Below, piece after piece: positions 8,020 to 14,633 of a DNA stretch of 64,000 nt (position 1 is the first letter of the stretch; each line of letters starts with the position of its first letter). Below the pieces are notes generated by a model. That model ran no database searches and was not told the DNA's origin. It saw nothing but the letters and a program-made list of their open reading frames with translations. The position numbers were made by a program, and so were the translations under genes. This stretch comes from Gammaproteobacteria bacterium (GTDB lineage: Bacteria; Pseudomonadota; Gammaproteobacteria; Acidiferrobacterales; SZUA-150): the NCBI GenBank assembly GCA_029880545.1, contig JAOUOD010000014.1:1-64000 (forward strand), written 5' to 3'.

Positions 8020-8346
8020 TTATCTGAAAAACATGGCTACAAACTTTACAAAGCCCAGCAGCATTCGTCCATATCTTGGACAGTTGGTGTCATTCATGTC
8101 TACGCAATTCTGATAGGTGTCTAACACTCCATATAAAAGCAGTCCTACGACTATTGCTCCGATAGCGTTGATAATTTTATTGCTTCTCTCGTATTTCGCT
8201 CTCCACTTGTCTGCTATCTTAGCTTGCTTCCCTGTATCGCCTTCTTCTGCTGCAAAAATATATATTGATCCGCAGTTTCCGCATTTTGACGTGAGTGGAT
8301 CACCATTTTTACTGGTATAACCGCAATCACGACATTTATATTTCAT
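8020..8346 (-). CDS. second small zinc-ribbon membrane protein
   Basis: This 108-residue protein has an N-terminal rubredoxin/zinc-ribbon-like head: CRDC at 4-7 and CGNC at about 22-25. A charged linker with a KWRAKYERSNK helix follows, then one clear membrane segment (INAIGAIVVGLLLYGVL) and a shorter C-terminal hydrophobic stretch ending FVKFVAMFFR. It is encoded just upstream of the related-architecture gene 7693-7998, probably on one transcript. Function is unknown. Confidence 0.65.
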   Translation of the reverse strand: MKYKCRDCGYTSKNGDPLTSKCGNCGSIYIFAAEEGDTGKQAKIADKWRAKYERSNKIINAIGAIVVGLLLYGVLDTYQNCVDMNDTNCPRYGRMLLGFVKFVAMFFR

Positions 8347-8378
8347 GCTTCATCTCGTATTTCGCGTCAACAACGAAT

Positions 8379-8424
8379 GACTGCTTTGGGTCGATTCCAG
8401 CCGAATTGAGCCCTGGCTGGAATC
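8379..8424 (+). repeat. intergenic stem-loop repeat, copy D
   Basis: TTTGGGTCGATT (8385-8396) runs into a perfect 10-bp inverted repeat, GATTCCAGCC (8393-8402) and GGCTGGAATC (8415-8424). It lies upstream of the zinc-ribbon pair. The rest of the gap up to 8647 shows no gene or further motif. Confidence 0.55.
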
Positions 8425-8647
8425 AGGCGCCAATAACTCCAAAAATATTTGGCCCTCACCCTTCATAAAGGAAATCCGATATTTCTGATTACTTCAATCT
8501 ATTCAGGACCATAAATATTTCATAATGGTCTATCAGTGCGAAAACATTCTTTCTGCGCTAGGTTCATTGTTTTAGGTAATAACTGAATTCTAAATCCACC
8601 ATATTATCGTCTTAATGGTGAAGCCATGCTTAAGTATGAGTGTTTCA

Positions 8648-9004
8648 TTACCAAAAATTGACGAGTACGAGATATAATGAAACCAAATACACCAGCGTGA
8701 TGCTAATGATTTTCCATTGGTCCGTTTGCCAATAAAAAGATGCTGAATCTCTTCTCCTTGCGCCCTTCTCAATTTGAATCTTGCGCGTTGTTTTGAATGC
8801 AAGCCAGGCAAAACCGCCGCTCAGACCAAGCAATATGAAGGGAAGATAAAATAGACGCCTTAACTCCTCTTTGGGTGTCTCTATAGTGTCTGGAGGAAAA
8901 ATTAGAGTGAAACTGACATTTCCCGCGGCTGCGATAAATAATAACGCCAATAGAATCTCAGTCAGGAGAGATATATAGAGAAAAACAATAAAAGCCCTGT
9001 TCAA
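8648..9004 (-). CDS. small membrane protein, unknown function
   Basis: The 118-residue product has three to four predicted membrane segments: residues 4-28, LFYLPFILLGLSGGFAWLAF in the middle, and IISITLVYLVSLYLVLVNFW at the C-terminus. The loop between them is basic (TTRKIQIEKGARRRD). I do not recognise a family. It is part of the AT-rich cargo block, with the same orientation as its neighbours. Confidence 0.55.
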   Translation of the reverse strand: MNRAFIVFLYISLLTEILLALLFIAAAGNVSFTLIFPPDTIETPKEELRRLFYLPFILLGLSGGFAWLAFKTTRKIQIEKGARRRDSASFYWQTDQWKIISITLVYLVSLYLVLVNFW

Positions 9005-9079
9005 AGATATTTCCTTATCCCGTTCTGGTAGATCAGAATCGAATAATAAAAAGTTGTCAGCTAGCCTGAATTCTGTGTT

Positions 9080-9532
9080 TCATTCGCCTAGCTCGTTCTT
9101 TTTCTCCAAATATATAGATTGATCGTCTTGATTTGGCCTTTTCAGTAAGCATGGATATAGACTAAATAATGCATTAACTACAGCAGCGTTTGCCGTATCT
9201 GGCTCGCTTGAAGCTTTCAGCTTCTTATCGTTTAGCTGCATGATCGCCAGAACATTCTTCTGCATTTCCCAAAAAGTATTTTTGCCTTCCGCTGACGATA
9301 TGCATGAGGGCGAAATGAATTCTCCAGTGTCAATGGCTCTGGTAACGAAAATCCCGCTCATGGCACCCTTAAGGACGCCCATGCAGTATCCAACAACTTC
9401 CATTTGTTCTGGCTGAATATTCTTTTGGTGGACAATAGAGCATTTTTCTATGTACTCATTTACACTCCAATTAAATGCATGCACAATGGATGTGCCGAGT
9501 AACATGGTGAAAACAAAAAGCGCTCTGATCAT
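9080..9532 (-). CDS. secreted Rap1a/Tai-like immunity-family protein
   Basis: The 150-residue product has a signal peptide (MIRALFVFTMLLGTSIVHA, cleavage near residue 19) and a compact domain with conserved cysteines. The pattern of a C in VGYCMGVLKGAMSG, a C in ISPSCISS, and the closing NALFSLYPC matches the Rap1a/Tai family, periplasmic immunity proteins known from Serratia type VI secretion. No cognate amidase effector gene is present nearby, so it may be an orphan immunity gene carried for defence against neighbours, or a diverged relative with another role. Confidence 0.6.
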   Translation of the reverse strand: MIRALFVFTMLLGTSIVHAFNWSVNEYIEKCSIVHQKNIQPEQMEVVGYCMGVLKGAMSGIFVTRAIDTGEFISPSCISSAEGKNTFWEMQKNVLAIMQLNDKKLKASSEPDTANAAVVNALFSLYPCLLKRPNQDDQSIYLEKKNELGE

Positions 9533-9567
9533 GATATCCTCCCGCGAAAACTATGTTCTGCCACCTC

Positions 9568-9993
9568 TTAATATTTTTGTTCACCACTATTCGGACTTCC
9601 TAGTCGTACAAATCGTTGGTACTCGGATGCGACAACAATTGGACCAAATAGGGGCACAAAGAATAGAATCAATATTAAGCCAGAGTGCTCATCAATCCTT
9701 TGTTCCCGAGTGCCAAAATAATAGAGAATAAAAGCTGTACATAAAAGCCATATCGCTATCCATAGCTGAAATATTGGATATTTCTTTATGTATTCTCCAA
9801 GCGTTACACCTGGCTCGCCGTACCCATATGCTTCGTCACCCAATAGGCTTCTGATCAATAGCGAGGGTGCTAGTAATATAATAAATAGCCAACTCCAGTT
9901 TGATATCACCCATTCATAAAATAGTGTTCCCCCAAATAGGAGCGCCAAAACAAACCACCACGAAGCTACTAATGTTCTTTGTCTTTGATTCAT
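9568..9993 (-). CDS. small membrane protein, unknown function
   Basis: This 141-residue protein has about four hydrophobic segments: WWFVLALLFGGTLFYEWV, SWLFIILLAPSLLI, IFQLWIAIWLLCTAFILYY and LILILFFVPLFGPIVVA. A hydrophilic loop sits between the second and third. No family is recognised. It is divergent from nothing nearby and shares the minus orientation of the cargo block. Confidence 0.55.
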   Translation of the reverse strand: MNQRQRTLVASWWFVLALLFGGTLFYEWVISNWSWLFIILLAPSLLIRSLLGDEAYGYGEPGVTLGEYIKKYPIFQLWIAIWLLCTAFILYYFGTREQRIDEHSGLILILFFVPLFGPIVVASEYQRFVRLGSPNSGEQKY

Positions 9994-10061
9994 GGTGTTT
10001 TGAACAAATTCTCACTGATCGTTTTTTAGTGATTCACTACAAGCATTAATTCTAGCCAATA

Positions 10062-10119
10062 TCAATCGAGTCCGACCCTTTTGGTTCTTATCAATCGAGT
10101 CCGACCCTTTTGGTTCTTA
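10062..10119. repeat. perfect 29-bp tandem duplication
   Basis: A 29-bp unit starting TCAATCGAGTCCGACCC is repeated twice without mismatch (10062-10090, 10091-10119). It lies directly after the helicase stop codon (minus strand), between two cargo genes. GGGTCGGACTCGA-like cores occur in dispersed REP-like elements of gammaproteobacteria, so this may be a remnant of such an element. Confidence 0.85.
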
Positions 10120-10134
10120 ATGATACTCCAAGTA

Positions 10135-11208
10135 TTATTTTGGATGCCAAAAAGGCAATGATGATATTCCACCATTATTTATAACTATTGCTACACTTTG
10201 AGCCGCGCGTGTAACCGCAACATAAAAACTTGCTGCCGGTACAGGTTCTAGCTGTTCTCCAGACTGAATAAATTTAGCAATACCAGCTGTTGGTATAATA
10301 AGAACACGCTCATGTGTAGAGCCCTTCGAAACTTTAAAGTTCATATAATCTAGATCAAATGCTTTTCCAGAGCTTGCACTGTGACGCAGGCATTGTGGAT
10401 AAAACATTGCAATATATTCGTTAACGTGATCAGGGTGCACAAGAAATACACCATCATGACCAGTGATTATGTTATTCTGTGACTCTGTTGTTGGAAAGGT
10501 CCATGTTGAGTCAAATATCGTATCTGAGAAAGCCGCGATACCCGGATTGCAGCGCCATGTGGTGTTATTTTCTATAATCTCCAACAAGCCACTTTTCTCT
10601 CGATCACGAAACCAGTTGATTGCCTCAGCGTAGGAATACTTCTTATTCTTATTGCTTCGTGGGTTTGTCGCTAGAACCGACTGCCTAATATCGCCAACCA
10701 TATGTATATCTAATGACGACCTTAATAATACGTCAATTATTTCCCAATCATGCGCACTTAAATCCTGCGCCTCATCAATCAATACTTCATCATAAATGCA
10801 CTCAAGGCGATGAATAAGTGCTCCTTTACTTTCATAGATTAGCTCATGTGCTAAGCGACCTATCTCACATGCATACACAAAGTGTTTTGAATCTAAAAAA
10901 CGCCTTTCTCCTTTTGCAAAGCGATTAGGATATCCCTCAAAGTTGAATCCCTCTACTCTTTTTCCAGGAAACTTAAAAGGTATGAACGGCCGAGCAAAAT
11001 CTCGCATTAAAAACGTAAACCAACCAACTACTTGAATACCAGGGTGGTCTCCAGCATAAACAGAGAGCCTTTCAAGTAGTTCTGCCTGATTATTCTGAGT
11101 GTAGGTTACTACTAATGCACGCTTGTTTTGTGGTAGCGATGCACAATGCTCTACTATTCCTTGAGTCTTACGTGAGCCAGCAACCGCAAGAGTCAATTTA
11201 TTTGCCAT
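10135..11208 (-). CDS. gajB: compact UvrD-like helicase, Gabija GajB-like
   Basis: This 357-residue superfamily 1A protein pairs with the OLD-family nuclease encoded just upstream (11-bp overlap). Helicase motifs are visible in order. Motif I is AVAGSRKTQGI (8-18), an unusual P-loop with arginine where glycine is normal. Motif II is LIDEAQD near 143-149, motif III VGDIRQS (171-177), a motif IV-like WRCNPGI (218-224), motif V KGSTHERV (295-302) and motif VI YVAVTRA (329-335). It is much shorter than the roughly 490-residue GajB of Bacillus, so accessory subdomains appear to be missing. In Gabija, GajB associates with GajA and contributes to anti-phage DNA cleavage. Confidence 0.75.
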   Translation of the reverse strand: MANKLTLAVAGSRKTQGIVEHCASLPQNKRALVVTYTQNNQAELLERLSVYAGDHPGIQVVGWFTFLMRDFARPFIPFKFPGKRVEGFNFEGYPNRFAKGERRFLDSKHFVYACEIGRLAHELIYESKGALIHRLECIYDEVLIDEAQDLSAHDWEIIDVLLRSSLDIHMVGDIRQSVLATNPRSNKNKKYSYAEAINWFRDREKSGLLEIIENNTTWRCNPGIAAFSDTIFDSTWTFPTTESQNNIITGHDGVFLVHPDHVNEYIAMFYPQCLRHSASSGKAFDLDYMNFKVSKGSTHERVLIIPTAGIAKFIQSGEQLEPVPAASFYVAVTRAAQSVAIVINNGGISSLPFWHPK

Positions 11209-12802
11209 GGATAAACTCAGCTGCAGATTTCATATAATCAGGTGGAGATATTGTTTTATTCGAAGATGCTATGCGGATAGCACATTCAGTCTTCTCACGC
11301 TTCATCCACTTATCAAGGTCAGCATGCTCTTCTATACCCAATATCTCCCGCAGATCACTTTCAGCATTAAAGTTAGCTAGTTGCGGCTCAAGCGTTGTTC
11401 CATGCTCTACATCTCCAATGAAAAGTTCGCGTTTTTCTTTGGCCAGCCATTCTTTTACTGGAGTTCGCAACTCATCTGGGTTAAAGCCATCATTGTCTCG
11501 TAAAACTGCAACCGTTTTATTAAGCGATGCACAAAGTTCTAAACAGCGCTTATGTGATAGACCCCGCATACTTAAAACATCAATTCCACACTCCATTGGT
11601 TTCTTCTTATAAATGTCGTGAAATATTCTTTCAAAAATTATTTCGTCTGATGGGCCTTCAACTAGCACAATTTTATCGGCCAATACTAAACGAAGCGTGT
11701 CGTAACCAGGTAATTTTTGGAAATATGAGACAGTATCTGGTTTGAGCTCGGGCAATTTATTCACTTCGTTTATTGCCATTAATAGAAGTGAATCAAGTCC
11801 CAGTCTATTTAGAACAAATGAACTGTGAGTTGTAATAAATATTTGCTGCTGCTCACCAGAAAGCGACTGCATGCGTGCCAATAAAGTAGCAAGACTTGTA
11901 TGAGTTAGATGATTCTCTGGCTCTTCTACCATGACGAAATTGGCTCTGTCAGAATGCTTATTCATGGCGAGAGATATTTTTATGGCTGCTTGCTGTCCTT
12001 GCCCAGACATTGAAAATGGAACTTTGTCTACATGTGGCGTTACTGAGGCTTCCCATGAAGTTCTAGAGCTCTGATCCATTGCAAGTGAGATCGGTCTATC
12101 ATGCAGTGATGCATGAAGTTTTCCAATACGTTCGTTAACAGACTTGAGTGTGTTACTTGACATTGAAGCCTTTACTTCACGATATGCAAGTGAGATAGAG
12201 GCCCGCTCAGGCGGGTCAAGATGTTCTCCAAGAATGTCTCGTAGGTGATAATCTACTCCAATTGTGGTTCTCACAGTCCTGGAGTCAATTATGGCAGTTG
12301 ATAACTGTCGAGGCCGACTCGTGATTTTCTTATCAGCAAACGTACGCCAATCATCCATGTAGTATTCGATTGGAAGAATTTCTGACGGGCTTTCGACCCA
12401 TTTCGCAAGATCTTCAGCATAATCAGGATTAGGTATGATTCGCATAGCAATTCCTGGGCACGCTAAAGTCGGTACCTCACTGTTTATTGCCCCGCATAAT
12501 TGTTGCAATTCGTCTCGATTATCGAAAAACAATTCAATTCGTATTTCTGGAAAAGCGGCATGCTCGCCATTAATTCGTTTCTTTACGAAATTCTCTACTA
12601 TTGCAGTATTGAATAAATATGGATTTAGTACTTCAGAGACTCTACGCCCGTCGATTCGACCCGTCAGAGCTAGTGTGATCGCCTCCATTAAAGTAGACTT
12701 ACCACTCTCGTTTGGACCAACGATCAGGTTTAGTTTTGAATTTGGTTCGAAATCTAATCTCTCGTAGATACGGTAGCCGTGGATTTTAATTCTATTAATC
12801 AA
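11198..12802 (-). CDS. gajA: OLD-family ATPase/TOPRIM nuclease, Gabija GajA-like
   Basis: This 534-residue protein has the class 2 OLD architecture. The Walker A is GPNESGKST (29-37), the ABC-type signature region SMSGQGQQ (264-271), Walker B VMVEEPENH (290-298) and the switch histidine lies in ITTHSS. A C-terminal TOPRIM domain follows, with its glutamate in VLVEGPSDE (E382) and acidic pair in LRDND (D435, D437). Class 2 OLD proteins occur beside UvrD-like helicases, as here, which defines the Gabija anti-phage system. In characterised GajA the ATPase senses nucleotide levels and the TOPRIM domain nicks DNA. Length is close to the family norm. The gene is 34 bp downstream of a small membrane-protein gene. 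Confidence 0.8.
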   Translation of the reverse strand: MINRIKIHGYRIYERLDFEPNSKLNLIVGPNESGKSTLMEAITLALTGRIDGRRVSEVLNPYLFNTAIVENFVKKRINGEHAAFPEIRIELFFDNRDELQQLCGAINSEVPTLACPGIAMRIIPNPDYAEDLAKWVESPSEILPIEYYMDDWRTFADKKITSRPRQLSTAIIDSRTVRTTIGVDYHLRDILGEHLDPPERASISLAYREVKASMSSNTLKSVNERIGKLHASLHDRPISLAMDQSSRTSWEASVTPHVDKVPFSMSGQGQQAAIKISLAMNKHSDRANFVMVEEPENHLTHTSLATLLARMQSLSGEQQQIFITTHSSFVLNRLGLDSLLLMAINEVNKLPELKPDTVSYFQKLPGYDTLRLVLADKIVLVEGPSDEIIFERIFHDIYKKKPMECGIDVLSMRGLSHKRCLELCASLNKTVAVLRDNDGFNPDELRTPVKEWLAKEKRELFIGDVEHGTTLEPQLANFNAESDLREILGIEEHADLDKWMKREKTECAIRIASSNKTISPPDYMKSAAEFIHGK

Positions 12803-12836
12803 TGTCAGCTATCCCCTATGGTGTATAGAAGTTATA

Positions 12837-13313
12837 TTACATGCTTGCTCTTTTTAGTATCTTTTCTAGCCCAGCCTCAAGAATGCCTGGTTCAGGAAAC
12901 AGCTTTTTTGAATATAGCCAATTTTTTCTATGACCTATTGAAAATACACCGCTGTATAGCTTATATCCCGGGTATATCCTGAAGTCACCAGAAGATAATA
13001 TTTCTTTCGCCTGATCTTTCGTTAGTGTCCATTGATGACCGCTTTGTTTTCCAGGCCGTCTGTCATCAAGATAACACTCCAAGCCCATATCAGTTACTTT
13101 AAGTTTTGTTGTTTGTGTGGATGTCGAGAAAACCAATAATTCAGAAGGAATAGCTGTCTCTTTACCTTTTGCTTCTGCTCCCGCTGGTTCTGTTTCCTGT
13201 ACTGGCGTTCTTAGTAATGTTTGATACGCTATCCATGTACCAAGTCCTGCGAATATTGTTGTCGCAATTTTTGAAACTATATCGATTATTTCAGTAAAGC
13301 AGGACCAAGACAT
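12837..13313 (-). CDS. small membrane-anchored protein upstream of the Gabija-like pair
   Basis: The 158-residue product has one N-terminal hydrophobic segment (about 10-28, IVSKIATTIFAGLGTWIAY), a low-complexity A/E/K-rich linker, then a soluble domain of about 95 residues with several aromatic and beta-prone stretches (LLVFSTSTQTTKLKVTDMG, FRIYPGYKLYSGVF). I do not recognise the domain. It is the first gene of the minus-strand run into gajA, 34 bp apart, so it is probably co-transcribed. A membrane partner or sensor for the nuclease pair is conceivable but unproven. Confidence 0.6.
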   Translation of the reverse strand: MSWSCFTEIIDIVSKIATTIFAGLGTWIAYQTLLRTPVQETEPAGAEAKGKETAIPSELLVFSTSTQTTKLKVTDMGLECYLDDRRPGKQSGHQWTLTKDQAKEILSSGDFRIYPGYKLYSGVFSIGHRKNWLYSKKLFPEPGILEAGLEKILKRASM

Positions 13314-13449
13314 AAATTTACCTGGAAACTGAGCTCATAAAGTATTATGCAGGATGAGCTGAATAAAAGTGACGTACATGCATACACATAAAGCCGAGTT
13401 AGCTATATATCAGATATAGGTAGCCATGGCATTTAATGCAAAAAATAGT

Positions 13450-13469
13450 TGTCTACACCACGTCTACAC
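13450..13469 (+). repeat. right-end paired GTCTACAC repeats, probable integrase arm sites
   Basis: TGTCTACAC (13450-13458) and CGTCTACAC (13461-13469) repeat the motif, strand and 11-bp spacing of the pair at 1241-1260. They lie about 55 bp inside the right attachment site. The rest of 13314-13526 shows no gene. Confidence 0.6.
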
Positions 13470-13524
13470 GAGATTTTGCCCAACCTGGGCTGATTTTGAG
13501 AAGTTCTGTAAGTGATTGTTTTAA

Positions 13525-13581
13525 TTGGTGCCCGGGGCCGGAATCGAACCGGCACGGTGTTGCCACCGAGGGATTTTAAGT
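13525..13581. repeat. right attachment site within tRNA-Leu
   Basis: This is the 57-bp partner of 1055-1111, overlapping the 3' part of the intact tRNA-Leu gene from its encoded CCA to the anticodon stem. Recombination between the two copies would excise the element and leave an intact tRNA. Confidence 0.9.
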
Positions 13582-13613
13582 CCCTTGCGTCTACCAGTTT
13601 CGCCACCCGGGCC
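13527..13613 (-). tRNA. leuZ: tRNA-Leu(UAA)
   Basis: The 87-nt cloverleaf has acceptor strands GCCCGGG/CCCGGGC, discriminator A, encoded CCA, a long variable arm typical of leucine tRNAs, and a CTTAAAA anticodon loop giving UAA. It is last in the pgsA-Gly-Cys-Leu run, the same order as glyW-cysT-leuZ in E. coli. The 3' half serves as integration target. Confidence 0.95.
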
Positions 13614-13714
13614 TGATTGGCCGGTTCCAGTAAAACCCGGGTGAAATGGCATCGATTGCCCGACCCGGACGGTGTTCTGGACTGGACCCCGTGCAAGTCG
13701 GGGTCGGAAAGAGT

Positions 13715-13788
13715 TGGAGGCCGGGGCCGGAGTCGAACCGACCTACATGGATTTGCAATCCAGTGCATAACCGCTTTGCTACCCGGCC
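13715..13788 (-). tRNA. cysT: tRNA-Cys(GCA)
   Basis: The 74-nt tRNA has acceptor strands GGCCGGG/CCCGGCC, discriminator U, encoded CCA, and anticodon loop TTGCAAA giving GCA. It lies between the Gly and Leu tRNAs as in the E. coli glyW-cysT-leuZ operon. Confidence 0.95.
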
Positions 13789-13860
13789 AGGGTGCCCTGT
13801 GTTTTCACAAGTATACTCAAAAAAATAGGGGAAGCGGAAAGCCTCCCCTATTTCCGAATC

Positions 13861-13936
13861 TGGAGCGGGAAACGAGATTCGAACTCGCGACCCCAACCTT
13901 GGCAAGGTTGTGCTCTACCAACTGAGCTATTCCCGC
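13861..13936 (-). tRNA. glyW: tRNA-Gly(GCC)
   Basis: The 76-nt tRNA has acceptor strands GCGGGAA/TTCCCGC, encoded CCA, and anticodon loop TTGCCAA giving GCC. It is first in the three-tRNA run downstream of pgsA. Confidence 0.95.
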
Positions 13937-13990
13937 GAAGGCGCGTATTCTAAGCATTCACGCCTGACTGTCAAGCACGTTTGCTGCGGT

Positions 13991-14575
13991 TTACGACTGC
14001 CCTTTCAGAACCGGCCAGGCGGCTTTGAGGTAGGCAAGCATGGACCATAGCGTCAACGCGGCGGCAATATACAACAAAACTTCCCCGGTACGAAAGCATG
14101 GATGACCGAACCAGGTCAGGTCGCCCACCAACATGACCGGAATTGCGGCCATTTGCGCAGTAGTTTTCAGTTTGCCCACAAACGACACGGCGACACTGGA
14201 GCGTTTGCCCAGTTCCGCCATCCATTCCCTGAGCGCGGAAATGGTGATTTCACGCCCCAGGATGACGATAGTGACGACACTTAGTGCCATAGGGCTGATG
14301 GAAATGGCCTGGTTCTGGGGGTCTGCAACCAGCAGTATCAGTGCTGCAGCCACCATCAGTTTATCCGCGACGGGATCGAGAAACGCACCAAATGGCGAAA
14401 CCTGGTTCCATTTGCGTGCCAGGTAGCCATCAAGCCAGTCTGTTACCGCCGCCATGATAAACAGGCCGGCCGCTGCGTCATTGGCCCAGGATTGGGGCAT
14501 GTAATAGGCGATCACGAATAACGGGATCGCGGCAATGCGGGCCAGCGTCAGGATATTTGGAATGTTTAGCAGCAC
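13991..14575 (-). CDS. pgsA: CDP-diacylglycerol-glycerol-3-phosphate 3-phosphatidyltransferase
   Basis: PgsA makes phosphatidylglycerophosphate from CDP-diacylglycerol and glycerol 3-phosphate at the inner membrane, the committed step to phosphatidylglycerol and cardiolipin. At 194 residues it is of normal length. The CDP-alcohol phosphotransferase signature (DG..AR, then G...D...D) is seen as DWLDGYLARKW followed by FGAFLDPVADK. Several membrane segments flank it. The start MLLNIPNILTLARI is typical. It follows uvrC and precedes glyW, cysT and leuZ, the conserved enterobacterial order. Confidence 0.96.
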   Translation of the reverse strand: MLLNIPNILTLARIAAIPLFVIAYYMPQSWANDAAAGLFIMAAVTDWLDGYLARKWNQVSPFGAFLDPVADKLMVAAALILLVADPQNQAISISPMALSVVTIVILGREITISALREWMAELGKRSSVAVSFVGKLKTTAQMAAIPVMLVGDLTWFGHPCFRTGEVLLYIAAALTLWSMLAYLKAAWPVLKGQS

Positions 14576-14633
14576 GTTGGTCTACACCCAGTTTTTGTTG
14601 TGATGCGCGAACGTACAGCCGGCTTGACGGCAG

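Larger units (their letters stand above)
1055..13524. mobile_element. 12.5 kb integrative element in tRNA-Leu(UAA) with HUH replication gene and defence cargo
   Basis: The element is bounded by a 57-bp direct repeat (1055-1111 and 13525-13581, one mismatch) equal to the 3' part of tRNA-Leu(UAA). The right copy is the intact tRNA. Inside are a tyrosine integrase, an AlpA-like regulator, a gene-A-type HUH replication protein and iterons. The cargo is small membrane proteins and a Gabija-like pair. No capsid, tail, relaxase or type IV secretion gene is seen, so it is neither a prophage nor a self-conjugative element. It resembles an integrative mobilisable element or a phage-satellite-like replicon. 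The cargo half (about 6.6-13.4 kb) is visibly AT-richer than the integrase/replication half and the flanking core genes, so it probably has a separate origin. Confidence 0.88.

Noticed and set aside
6649-8424. Integron cassette array
   Set aside because: Core attC motifs (GTTRRRY with RYYYAAC) are not seen, two genes are only 21 bp apart, and there is no integron integrase.
10062-10119. CRISPR array
   Set aside because: There are only two units with no spacer between them.
1055-13524. Prophage
   Set aside because: No capsid, portal, terminase, tail or lysis genes were found.
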